This document shows positions 1-9,149 of a stretch of DNA of 64,000 nt, one piece after another. How positions within the stretch are numbered: the stretch's first letter is position 1; each line of letters opens with the position of its first letter. Made by a program: the position numbers and the translations under genes. The stretch is from assembly GCA_903835005.1 (NCBI GenBank), contig CAILLK010000127.1, positions 1-64,000 of the forward strand, in the 5' to 3' direction. The stretch comes from an uncultured Bacteroidota bacterium (GTDB lineage Bacteria; Bacteroidota; Bacteroidia; Chitinophagales; Chitinophagaceae). The notes beneath the pieces were generated by a model. It had not been told where the DNA came from. It saw only the letters and a program-made list of their open reading frames with translations, and made no database searches.

Positions 1-1
1 C

Positions 2-115
2 TATATTCAACTGCTTACTGATGTAAAGAAAATCCGCATCAACGACTCCTGGTATCTAAATGAGTATACAAATGAGACAAAAAAATTAATAGAAAAATTA
101 AAAATAATACTATAA
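2..115 (+). CDS. C-terminal end of an unidentified CDS cut by the window edge
   Basis: Frame 2 is open from base 2 to TAA at 113-115 (YIQLLTDVKKIRINDSWYLNEYTNETKKLIEKLKIIL*). Confidence 0.3.
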   Translation, partial: YIQLLTDVKKIRINDSWYLNEYTNETKKLIEKLKIIL

Positions 116-813
116 TACGTAACTCCTTTCCAAGTTACGGGTTAAAAGAATTATCATCATCATGGAATATAGATATCCAACTTACCAGGGTTGATGACAA
201 AAACATATCTCTGGCCCGGCGTGCAGAGCAGGCAAATAAGCTAAACCCTGATCTGTTTTTATCACTGCACCTCAATAACGAACCCGGCACAGAAAAAGCT
301 AAGGGAGATTTTGATATCTATGTATCTGCACAGAGTACCTATGCAGCTCAAAGCAACAGCTACAGTACTGCCATTTTCACTGCTTTGCAGCAAGGCAATC
401 TGTTACCTGCTGCAGCCGCCTGCAACCATGGGCCTGATGAAACATGCGAAAATTGCCGGAACAATCCTAATAACAATAGTATCCCGAAAATAGTGCCGGC
501 TGACAGAGATGATATTTATCTGCTCAGGAATGCGAAAGTTCCAAGCCTTGTAATGGTTTTAGGAAATATAAAGAATAGGGAGCGTATGAAGCAATTTACG
601 GACGGTAACAGGCTGGACATAATTTGCAATTCGATTTTAAGTGGTATTGCAAATGGTGCAAACAGACAGGGTAATCCTGACCTTAATGATCCGGCATTTT
701 CAAAAACCAACAACTCTTTATTCTCCGCAAAAGCAGAAAATGCGCCAACAGTTCCCACCTGCGGCGGGAATAGTATGGCCGCAGTACAGATAAGTATCAA
801 CAGATCTCAATGA
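76..813 (+). pseudogene. 5'-truncated N-acetylmuramoyl-L-alanine amidase (Amidase_3-like) remnant
   Basis: Frame open from 76: ...KELSSSWNIDIQLTRVDDKNISLARRAEQANKLNPDLFLSLHLNNEPG...VPSLVMVLGNIKNRERMKQF. This is the C-terminal two thirds of an Amidase_3 fold; no DPGHGG N-terminus and no plausible ATG before the domain. Confidence 0.6.
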
Positions 814-929
814 AGGTAGCCCAGATCTAAAAAAGCTCCCCCGATTATAAAAAGTAATGCCTGTATATGGGCATTCCTGGGCAGGTGTTGACCAAACTTT
901 ATTATTTAACCCGAATAAAAATGTAACTT

Positions 930-2357
930 ATGAAGCAAGTCATTTCATTTATAGTACTCTCTGCATTTACCCTATTGTGTTTTGGACAAGTTAAACAGGT
1001 ATCCGAAGCAAATGCAGAAACAGGCAATGCCGCAGGAAAATCCAAAATTACGAATCCTGAAAAAAATACACCATGGCCTTATAAGCATTCGGTGAACTGT
1101 AGTATACAAGACAAAAACGGCGATATCTGGTTTGGCACTACTGACGGGTTATACAGATATAATGGCAAACTGTTTACTAATTACAAGACTATTGATGGCA
1201 TAAGTTTTGAGGGCATGACAAAAATTATAGAAGACAAAGCCGGGAATATATATTTTGGTGCAACCGGAGGTGTTATCCGCTATAATATCTTACAGTCAAA
1301 GAGCCGGAGCAATCCATCATTTACAGGTATAAAAATCCCTGTTTCCATGTCCAACGTCAATTTCTCAGAATCGTTGAAAAGTAATTTGTATGGCAACGAG
1401 TCAGTAAAACCAGTAAACCAACTTATGGAGGATAGTAAGGGAATAATCCGGTTTACGGTTGGGTATCATTTGTATTATATAGACAAGGTTACAGATGATG
1501 CCAGATGCACAGCCATTGGCAATTATCTCCGGAACGAAAAAATACAAATGAGCAAAGGTGATCCCGATGACTTTGGCATAACAGCCATGTGCGAGGACCC
1601 GCAAGGCAACATTCTGCTAGGTGTCGTTTCATGCGGATGCTGCTACAATGTGACTTATAAAATAAACAGGGAGCGGCTGGAGCATCCTTGCATTCTAAAT
1701 AATTGCCATCATGACCTGAGCAATCCCGAAGACCTTGCCACCCACAACTCGGAAATTACAGCATCATTAAAAAAAATAACACAGGAAAGTACTAACATGT
1801 CATTTGGAACTGCATTAAAAGACAGGCATGGTAATATGTGGTTCGGAGGAGTAGAAAAAGGAGGTGTATATAAGTATGATGGAGCGCATTTTATCCGCTG
1901 CATGGATAATGAAGAGCTGAATAAAAGTATAATAAGCACCATATTTGAAGACAGCAAAGGAAATTTCTGGTTTGGCACATACGCCGATTCAACCCTTGCC
2001 GGAAATGGTGTATTCAGGTACAATCCTTATGCTAAGGGTGGATCTTCAATAGCGCACTACACTATAAAAGATGGTTTATGCAGCAATCATCCATTCAGTA
2101 ACGACGTTATTACTTCTTTAAACGAAGATAAAACTGGTAAAATGTGGTTTGGTGGCGATGGCGGTATTTGCTATTATGCCACAGGCGCGCATAATGCTGG
2201 CAATGTCAATTTCACCAATTTCAGAGAGGAGGAAGGCATGAATGACGACCATGTTAACTTTATTCTTAAAACCAGATCGGGTGAAATATGGTTGGGTACA
2301 TGGAATCTGGGGATTTATAAATATGATGGCAAGCAGTTGATAAGTTTTAATAATTAA
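930..2357 (+). CDS. secreted beta-propeller protein with two-component-regulator propeller (Reg_prop) repeats
   Basis: Signal peptide; about seven repeats of the type G(D/N)IWFGTxxGLYRYNG. Confidence 0.8.
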   Translation: MKQVISFIVLSAFTLLCFGQVKQVSEANAETGNAAGKSKITNPEKNTPWPYKHSVNCSIQDKNGDIWFGTTDGLYRYNGKLFTNYKTIDGISFEGMTKIIEDKAGNIYFGATGGVIRYNILQSKSRSNPSFTGIKIPVSMSNVNFSESLKSNLYGNESVKPVNQLMEDSKGIIRFTVGYHLYYIDKVTDDARCTAIGNYLRNEKIQMSKGDPDDFGITAMCEDPQGNILLGVVSCGCCYNVTYKINRERLEHPCILNNCHHDLSNPEDLATHNSEITASLKKITQESTNMSFGTALKDRHGNMWFGGVEKGGVYKYDGAHFIRCMDNEELNKSIISTIFEDSKGNFWFGTYADSTLAGNGVFRYNPYAKGGSSIAHYTIKDGLCSNHPFSNDVITSLNEDKTGKMWFGGDGGICYYATGAHNAGNVNFTNFREEEGMNDDHVNFILKTRSGEIWLGTWNLGIYKYDGKQLISFNN

Positions 2358-2621
2358 TAAAACATAGCATGGTCTTGTTAGACAATATATCCGGAAAAAT
2401 TCCATTACAGTCGCGTGTACTTACCGTTGCATCTTTCTTCTCCCTGTTGCAAAGCCATGCAAGCAGGGCAATCCCTTTTTTATTGTAATTTTACCACATT
2501 ATTACAACTATCACCTATAATCAAGAGGTTTCCCTTAAGTTAAAAGGATAATCTCAAAATTAGTTGATAGTGTTAAATATATGAGGTCTCTTTTTTTAAA
2601 GATTTTAATGCTGAATAAATC

Positions 2622-3701
2622 ATGATCAATGTTACCAAGCCGTTTCTGCCGGAGATTGAGGAATACATAACGTATTTAAGGGGCATATGGGACCGCAACT
2701 GGCTCACTAATAACGGGCCGCTGGTCAATGACCTGGAGCTAAAGCTGAAGGAGTACCTGAATGTGAAGCACCTGCTCTACCTGGGCAATGGCACTATAGC
2801 CCTGCAGATAGCCATTAAGGCGCTGGGGTTGAAGGGGGAGATCATTACAACCCCCTTTTCGTATGTGGCTACTACATCGGCTATAGTATGGGAGGGATGT
2901 GATCCGGTTTTCGCGGATATTGATAAAGATACATTTAACATAGATCCGGCAAAAATAGAGCAGGCCATTACTGATAAAACAACTGGCATACTGGCCACAC
3001 ATGTATTCGGTAATCCCTGCGATATAGATGCCATTCAAAAGATAGCTGTTAAGCATAACCTGAAGGTAATTTATGATGCGGCCCATTGTTTCGGCACTCA
3101 TTACAAGGGCAAAAGCGTGTATAACTACGGAGATGTAAGTACTGCAAGTTTTCATGCTACCAAGTTGTTTCATACCATAGAGGGTGGGGCAGTGATAACC
3201 AATAATGCCGAACTACTGAAGAAAATGGCCTATATGCGGAATTTCGGGCATGAAACTGCCGAGACTTTTGCAGGAGTGGGCATCAACGGGAAAAATTCTG
3301 AATTTCATGCGGCTATGGGCCTGGCTAACCTCAGGCATATTGAGGCTATTCAGCAATCCCGGAAAGACCAGGCTGCAATGTATGATAAAGAACTGGCCGG
3401 ATTGAGAGTGAGGCGGCCTAAAATTCAGGCCAATTCAGTATGGAATCATTCGTATTATCCTGTTGTATTTGAAACGGAAGAACTATTGCTGCGCAGTATA
3501 GCAGAACTGAATGATAACTGGATTTATCCCCGGCGGTATTTTTATCCCAGTCTTTCAGGGCTGAATTATGTGAAGAAGGGCGATACGCCTGTATCCGATA
3601 ATTTAGCCAGCCGGATACTGAGTCTGCCGCTCTCTCACTCACTGAAACGGGAGGAGATCGCTTTTATAAGCAGGATATTGCTGCGTGTGCAGAACAATTG
3701 A
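2622..3701 (+). CDS. DegT/DnrJ/EryC1/StrS family PLP-dependent aminotransferase
   Basis: KHLLYLGNGTIALQIAIKALGLKGEIITTPFSYVATTSAI, VIYDAAHCFGT, SFHATKLFHTIEGGAVITN. Confidence 0.92.
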   Translation: MINVTKPFLPEIEEYITYLRGIWDRNWLTNNGPLVNDLELKLKEYLNVKHLLYLGNGTIALQIAIKALGLKGEIITTPFSYVATTSAIVWEGCDPVFADIDKDTFNIDPAKIEQAITDKTTGILATHVFGNPCDIDAIQKIAVKHNLKVIYDAAHCFGTHYKGKSVYNYGDVSTASFHATKLFHTIEGGAVITNNAELLKKMAYMRNFGHETAETFAGVGINGKNSEFHAAMGLANLRHIEAIQQSRKDQAAMYDKELAGLRVRRPKIQANSVWNHSYYPVVFETEELLLRSIAELNDNWIYPRRYFYPSLSGLNYVKKGDTPVSDNLASRILSLPLSHSLKREEIAFISRILLRVQNN

Positions 3702-3738
3702 TGGGCATTTGTGGCGCATTAAAAGTACAAGATGTCTA

Positions 3739-4656
3739 CTATCTCACAAACACATTTTTCATAAAAAAGCCCTTCAGGGTGAACCATTGGGAGAAGACCA
3801 CATAACGACCCTTAATTTCCTGGCCCTTAAGTGCAAACAATAGCCATAGCAGCCATGAGGCGCCGAACTTGACCATGTATTCAGTCATTTTGCGAAGCAC
3901 TGCAAGGCCTCCTTTTTCTTCGCGCACCCTTATTCTCTCATCTGAGCCGGTTTTGAGGAAGAGTTTCTTAAAACTGCTGAACTGAAGCCGCTCATTATCA
4001 ATGTTGTGATAAACAAGGGCATCGGGTATATAATAAACAATGTCGTTGATGGGCTTTATAGCAAAATAGATCTGTTTATCATCGCTGCGGAAAGTGAGTT
4101 TGTTATTAAATCCGCCGGATTTTAAAAGAACATCTTTTCGGTAGGTCATGTTGCAACCGGCGGGGTATTTCATTTTGCCTTCATAGCGGCGCGGGGGCTG
4201 GCCATGATCGGCTACGCCCACATAGCCGGCAAGGTATTTGTTCATCCAGCGGGGTTCACCATCTTCCGAATATTTTGGTAATACCCGCCCGCCAGCTCCC
4301 GCCGCCTCAGGATGCAGTATCAGGAAGTCGTAAATCGTTTTGGCAAATTCAGGTATTGCCTCAGCATCGTCATCTATAAAGGTAATGACATCATACTTGG
4401 CCTCCTGTATGCCCCGGTTGCGGGCAAATGCAAGCCCTTTGCTGGCTTCAAATACATATCGGTAGGGCAGATCCGGATGGGTGCTTATATACTCCTTAAT
4501 GATCTCGGCAGATTTATCGGTGCTGTTATTATCCACAAATACCACTTCAAAACAAGCCTTATCAAGGGTTTGCAGCGAAAGGCATTGCAGGCAGTTATAA
4601 ATAAACTTCTGGCGGTTGTAAGTGCAAACAACTATAGATAGCCCTGGTCCCTGCAT
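3739..4656 (-). CDS. glycosyltransferase family 2
   Basis: LSIVVCTYNRQKFIYNCLQCL...VVFVDNNSTDKS...ITFIDDDAEA. Confidence 0.9.
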   Translation of the reverse strand: MQGPGLSIVVCTYNRQKFIYNCLQCLSLQTLDKACFEVVFVDNNSTDKSAEIIKEYISTHPDLPYRYVFEASKGLAFARNRGIQEAKYDVITFIDDDAEAIPEFAKTIYDFLILHPEAAGAGGRVLPKYSEDGEPRWMNKYLAGYVGVADHGQPPRRYEGKMKYPAGCNMTYRKDVLLKSGGFNNKLTFRSDDKQIYFAIKPINDIVYYIPDALVYHNIDNERLQFSSFKKLFLKTGSDERIRVREEKGGLAVLRKMTEYMVKFGASWLLWLLFALKGQEIKGRYVVFSQWFTLKGFFMKNVFVR

Positions 4657-4749
4657 AATGAGTATATTGTAAATTGCGGTAAAGCAGCGGAGGTAAAAAT
4701 AATCAAAATGATAGTATCATTGCCAGGCCACAAACATCGTTGAACAGTT

Positions 4750-5772
4750 TTAGATACTCCAGGTAACCAAACCCCGCTCTGTGAACTGATAAGCCCTGAA
4801 TTCGCCGCCAAAGTTTTCGAGCGCTTTCTTAACCTGATAACGCGTATTGCCGGGGCAGTAGAACATCATAAACCCGCCTCCGCCCGCTCCCGATATTTTG
4901 CCACCGGTAGCGCCGGCTTTAAGAGCAGTTTCATATATCTCGTCCATCGAAGAATTAGAAATGCCCTTGGCCATTTGTTTTTTATAGCGGAAGCCAAAAT
5001 CGAGTATGCTGCCTATGTCGTGTATATTGCCTTTGAGCAGGGCTTCTTTCATCATCAGCGCCTGTTCCTTTAGGTGGTGCATGGCCTCTATGGATTCTTT
5101 GTTTTTATCCTTTACATTCTGGCTCTGGGCTTCTATAATTGTAGAAGACAATCTGCTGGTGGCAGTAAAGTAAAGTAAGAGGTTGTTCTCAAGTTCAAAC
5201 AGGTACTCCTGCTTGATGCGGAGCGGATTAACTATAACTTTATTATCATGATAAAACTCCATGAAGTTGACACCGCCGAAAGTTGCTGCATACTGGTCCT
5301 GCTTGCCGCCGGCCATAGCCAGTTCCACCCGCTCCACATCGTAGGCCATCTGGGCAATATCATATTCGCCCAGGGGCAGGTTGAGCCATTCGGCAAAAAC
5401 ACCGATGATAGCTACCATAAGGGTAGATGAACTGCCCAACCCAGATCCGGCAGGGGCATCAACAATAGTTGATAATTTAAATCCGGATGGCACAGGGCCA
5501 TATTTCTTAACAATATAATTATAAGCTCCGCAAGCCAGGTCCAGTTGCCCGTCAATGGGAAGCGAGTCGCTCCTGTCATAGCTCACTGTTTCTTCCCGGT
5601 CAACCGCCTCTATAATAATTTCTGGTAGCGCCAGTGGCTCAATGGTAGCATAGGCATAGAGGGAAATTGTGGCATTGAGTATGGCTCCGCCATAGAGGTC
5701 GCAATAAGGGCTTACATCTGTGCCGCCACCGGCAAGGCCTATACGCAACGGCGCTTTACTTCTGTATATCAT
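4750..5772 (-). CDS. GHMP kinase, D-glycero-D-manno-heptose-7-phosphate kinase-like
   Basis: SKAPLRIGLAGGGTDVSPYCDLYGG; PAGSGLGSSSTLMVA; GATGGKISGAGGGGFMMFYC. Confidence 0.88.
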   Translation of the reverse strand: MIYRSKAPLRIGLAGGGTDVSPYCDLYGGAILNATISLYAYATIEPLALPEIIIEAVDREETVSYDRSDSLPIDGQLDLACGAYNYIVKKYGPVPSGFKLSTIVDAPAGSGLGSSSTLMVAIIGVFAEWLNLPLGEYDIAQMAYDVERVELAMAGGKQDQYAATFGGVNFMEFYHDNKVIVNPLRIKQEYLFELENNLLLYFTATSRLSSTIIEAQSQNVKDKNKESIEAMHHLKEQALMMKEALLKGNIHDIGSILDFGFRYKKQMAKGISNSSMDEIYETALKAGATGGKISGAGGGGFMMFYCPGNTRYQVKKALENFGGEFRAYQFTERGLVTWSI

Positions 5773-5948
5773 AATGTGGAGGCTAAATTAATGAAATAAT
5801 AGGGTTTTAACTCCTGATCAAATGATAAATAACACATAAATTCTATTCGGCATTTATGGTTTCCGGATTGTTTTCACAAAAAATTACATGCCACCATTAC
5901 TTTGGTATACTTTAATGGTGTAAAATTGTATAAAGAAATAAAATAATT

Positions 5949-6941
5949 ATGATCGATCCTGTTTCAGAACCGGTTAGTCTGGATGCTACTGCTGCTATAG
6001 GGCATCTGGTGGACAATATAGAAAAGGTAATTCGCGGTAAGCGCAAACAAATAGAAATGGTGGTGACCTGCCTCCTGGCCGGTGGTCACATACTTATGGA
6101 AGATAACCCGGGAACGGGGAAAACGGTGCTGGCCCGCTCACTGGCGCAGTGTATAAGCGGGAGCCGGGAAGGCGAGCATGTGGTTTTTAAGCGCATTCAG
6201 TTCACTCCCGACCTGCTGCCTATGGACCTGATAGGCACGCATATTTTTGACGACCGGAATAAGGAATTTGTTTTCAAAAAAGGGCCGTTGTTCTGCAATG
6301 TGCTGCTGGCAGATGAAATTAACCGCGCCTCGCCAAAAGTGCAGAGTGCGCTGCTTGAAGCTATGGCCGAGCAACAGATTACAGTGGGCGATACAACATT
6401 ATTGCTGGAGCGTCTGTTCTTTACCATTGCCACCCAGAACCCGATAGAGATGGAAGGTACTTACCCTCTGCCCGCGGCACAGCTCGATCGTTTCTACATG
6501 AAGATACAATTTGGGTATGTGGATGAAGTAACAGAGCTGGACATCTACCGCGACTACCTGAACATTGCCAAAAACCTGGTGGACCTGCAGCAGGTGTTGA
6601 GTATGCAGGACATTCTTTCTTTGCAGGCACAGGCCGGCGAGGTTTTTGTGCATGAAGAGATACTGAAGTCAGTAAGTAACATTGTAAGGCAAACACGTGA
6701 GCACCAGGATATCTCTCTGGGTGCATCTACACGCAGTGGAATCGCCTTCCTGAAATGTTTGCGGGCTTATGCGCTGGTAAAAGGCCGTACTTACATTATT
6801 GAAGATGATGTGAAAGATATTGCCAGGGCAGTTCTGGAGCACAGGCTGGTATACCGCAATAAAGATGGCAAACTGAAAGCGCTGGACGGAATAATAAGTA
6901 AAGAAACAGAGCGGCTTGCCAAGTTGAAGCTATATAATTAA
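5949..6941 (+). CDS. MoxR-family AAA+ ATPase
   Basis: GHILMEDNPGTGKTVLARSLA Walker A; NVLLADEINRASPKVQSALLEAMAEQQ; ATQNPIEMEGTYPLPAAQLDRFYMK. Confidence 0.93.
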   Translation: MIDPVSEPVSLDATAAIGHLVDNIEKVIRGKRKQIEMVVTCLLAGGHILMEDNPGTGKTVLARSLAQCISGSREGEHVVFKRIQFTPDLLPMDLIGTHIFDDRNKEFVFKKGPLFCNVLLADEINRASPKVQSALLEAMAEQQITVGDTTLLLERLFFTIATQNPIEMEGTYPLPAAQLDRFYMKIQFGYVDEVTELDIYRDYLNIAKNLVDLQQVLSMQDILSLQAQAGEVFVHEEILKSVSNIVRQTREHQDISLGASTRSGIAFLKCLRAYALVKGRTYIIEDDVKDIARAVLEHRLVYRNKDGKLKALDGIISKETERLAKLKLYN

Positions 6942-6998
6942 ACGGAAGTTTGATTATAATGGAAGAGGATATTGTACCAGTCCGGGAATAGTAAATAA

Positions 6999-9113
6999 TT
7001 GAAGGTATTTGTGATCATGAAAATAAGGCTTTTAATATTTCTCAGTTGTTTTCTGGCGCTTACCCTCTGCGCTGGAGTCAGCTATGCTCAGAAGGCTAAA
7101 GTGGCAGCCCCGCGCACACCTCCGGTTATGCCCCAATTGCCGCCGCAACTGATGCCACCGCATCCGGCAAATAAAATGCAGCAACGCTATTTTGATATTG
7201 ATGCTAAACGGATGATAGAGGATGTGAACGGGGAGGATGCATTGCCCCGGTCGCGGGAGTTTAAGCGTATAGACAGTACTTATTACGTGGGCTGGATGTT
7301 TGAAGGCGCTTATAAATATAACCATTCGGCCGACTACCTGGGATACCGCAATGCTGCTGTGCCCCTGGAGCGCGCACTTGACCTTATGGAGCATGATTAT
7401 GCCAAAGCCCTTGCTACCAGAACAGGGGATATTATGACGTTTTATCCAATAAGGATACTGGTGCCCGACTATACTATGATAGCCTACTACCTGATGAACT
7501 GCTATGCCAACACAGACCAGCCAGATAAAGTGTATAAATTATTGCGCCGGACATTGAAGTGGAAGTTTCAGGCAACTTATTACATGGACTCCTGGAACCA
7601 TTTGGCCTGGACTGTGCACCGCAACCGGTTTTATACTACTTCGAAATATTCTTTCCTCAAAAACTCTATTGAAGAAAATGAAAAACTGGCTCAAAGGTAC
7701 CTGGATACATCAATGATGACCATTGAGAAAAACAGTGCGCTCAATGAGCAGCTGGGTGCCAATGTGCCCTACCTGCATGGCAATGCCGACAGGGAAAGGA
7801 TTGGGGTTTACCACTACCGCAACATATTGTACAGCTACTCTTTCCAGATTGATTCGGCGGCTTATTATTTTGAACTGATGCGCAAGGCAGGCAGGTTGCC
7901 TCATAATAACTTCGCGAACTTCAAAGGTATATGCGGTGATTTCCGGACTGCAGAATCGGAATATAAACTGGCCTCCATGCAGGACGCAGGAGATAAGCGC
8001 CTGCAGGAGTGGGCTTACTATTCATCGATAATAGATATCTACAAAGCAAAGCCGGCAGCAGGGGCCAGCCTGAGCAAAAATATGATTAAGGCCGCCGGTT
8101 CAACGCCCGGTTACGGATGGTATAATATAGCCCTGGCCCGTTGTATGACCTACGATGGCCAGATCAGTGAATCGGACAGGTATGCCGACAAAGCTGCTGA
8201 TTTCAAAGAACTGCATATAGGCACTACACTTGGCCAGAGCCAGTATGATTTCAGTGTGCAGCTGCTGAAGCTTATCAATAAAGAACAGACCTGGGAGATG
8301 CAGAAATTTGAACATGCCAACTGGTGGTATAATCCGGCAGTTTTGGTGGATATGACCGGCAAGCTGAGTGAAACCTACCTGCAGCAATTGCTTATAATCA
8401 ACCAGTTTGCCCTTAACCCGGAGCGCGACAGGGTGATCTACAAACTGTTCTCTACAGAGAGCACCGTATCGTGGGATGAAGTCTGGTACCTGCTGCATGA
8501 TTTCAGTACGGAATACTTCATCAAGCGATTTCAGAAAGAGGCGGAGACTGACAGCAGGGCCTACATTCGTAAGTATTATGAGCTGTTTGTGGCCAGGCTC
8601 AAGATGCAGCAGGGCAAGTATAAAGAAGCAAAACCTTTGCTGGATAAATTGCTCACTGATCCCAGTACAGATGTTGATTATGAAAAACTATTCATAGCCA
8701 GGGTATACCAGGCCGAAGCGGAATGTGCCAAAGAACTTAAAGATAACAGCAAACATGACCTCTGGCTTTACAGGATGTATACTTTATACCCTCAGTTGGT
8801 GCCGTTTACCGGGATGGCAATGAATATGAATCTGCATGTGAGCGGAGAAATAGACAAGGATGTCGAAAAGCGGCTGAGGGCCTGTAATATCCGCTGGACA
8901 ACAGACCGGAGTATACCGGCCCCTGAAGCTTATGTGGAGTTTACGCATACCGGCAAGAATAAAGATATCACCTTTTATGTGCTCGACCAGACAGGTAATT
9001 ATATAGTGCAAAAGCAATCTTTTGCCTGGCAAAAGGCTGATGAAGCGGGCAGGCAACTGGCTTATAAGCTGTTTAATATTGGCAGCAGGGTGGATGAAAA
9101 GGAATCGGAATAA
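6999..9113 (+). CDS. secreted 704-aa protein of unknown function, TPR-like helical repeats likely
   Basis: Signal peptide (LLIFLSCFLALTLCAGVSYAQ), repeated helical segments with A/Y-rich pattern. Confidence 0.7.
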   Translation: MKVFVIMKIRLLIFLSCFLALTLCAGVSYAQKAKVAAPRTPPVMPQLPPQLMPPHPANKMQQRYFDIDAKRMIEDVNGEDALPRSREFKRIDSTYYVGWMFEGAYKYNHSADYLGYRNAAVPLERALDLMEHDYAKALATRTGDIMTFYPIRILVPDYTMIAYYLMNCYANTDQPDKVYKLLRRTLKWKFQATYYMDSWNHLAWTVHRNRFYTTSKYSFLKNSIEENEKLAQRYLDTSMMTIEKNSALNEQLGANVPYLHGNADRERIGVYHYRNILYSYSFQIDSAAYYFELMRKAGRLPHNNFANFKGICGDFRTAESEYKLASMQDAGDKRLQEWAYYSSIIDIYKAKPAAGASLSKNMIKAAGSTPGYGWYNIALARCMTYDGQISESDRYADKAADFKELHIGTTLGQSQYDFSVQLLKLINKEQTWEMQKFEHANWWYNPAVLVDMTGKLSETYLQQLLIINQFALNPERDRVIYKLFSTESTVSWDEVWYLLHDFSTEYFIKRFQKEAETDSRAYIRKYYELFVARLKMQQGKYKEAKPLLDKLLTDPSTDVDYEKLFIARVYQAEAECAKELKDNSKHDLWLYRMYTLYPQLVPFTGMAMNMNLHVSGEIDKDVEKRLRACNIRWTTDRSIPAPEAYVEFTHTGKNKDITFYVLDQTGNYIVQKQSFAWQKADEAGRQLAYKLFNIGSRVDEKESE

Positions 9114-9149
9114 AGGTTGGCTTGGTTTCCTGTTCTCAAAATTTAAAAC

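Noticed and set aside
930-2357. Hybrid two-component sensor
   Set aside because: Only the propeller repeats are present; there is no TM-Y_Y_Y-kinase-regulator region before the stop codon.
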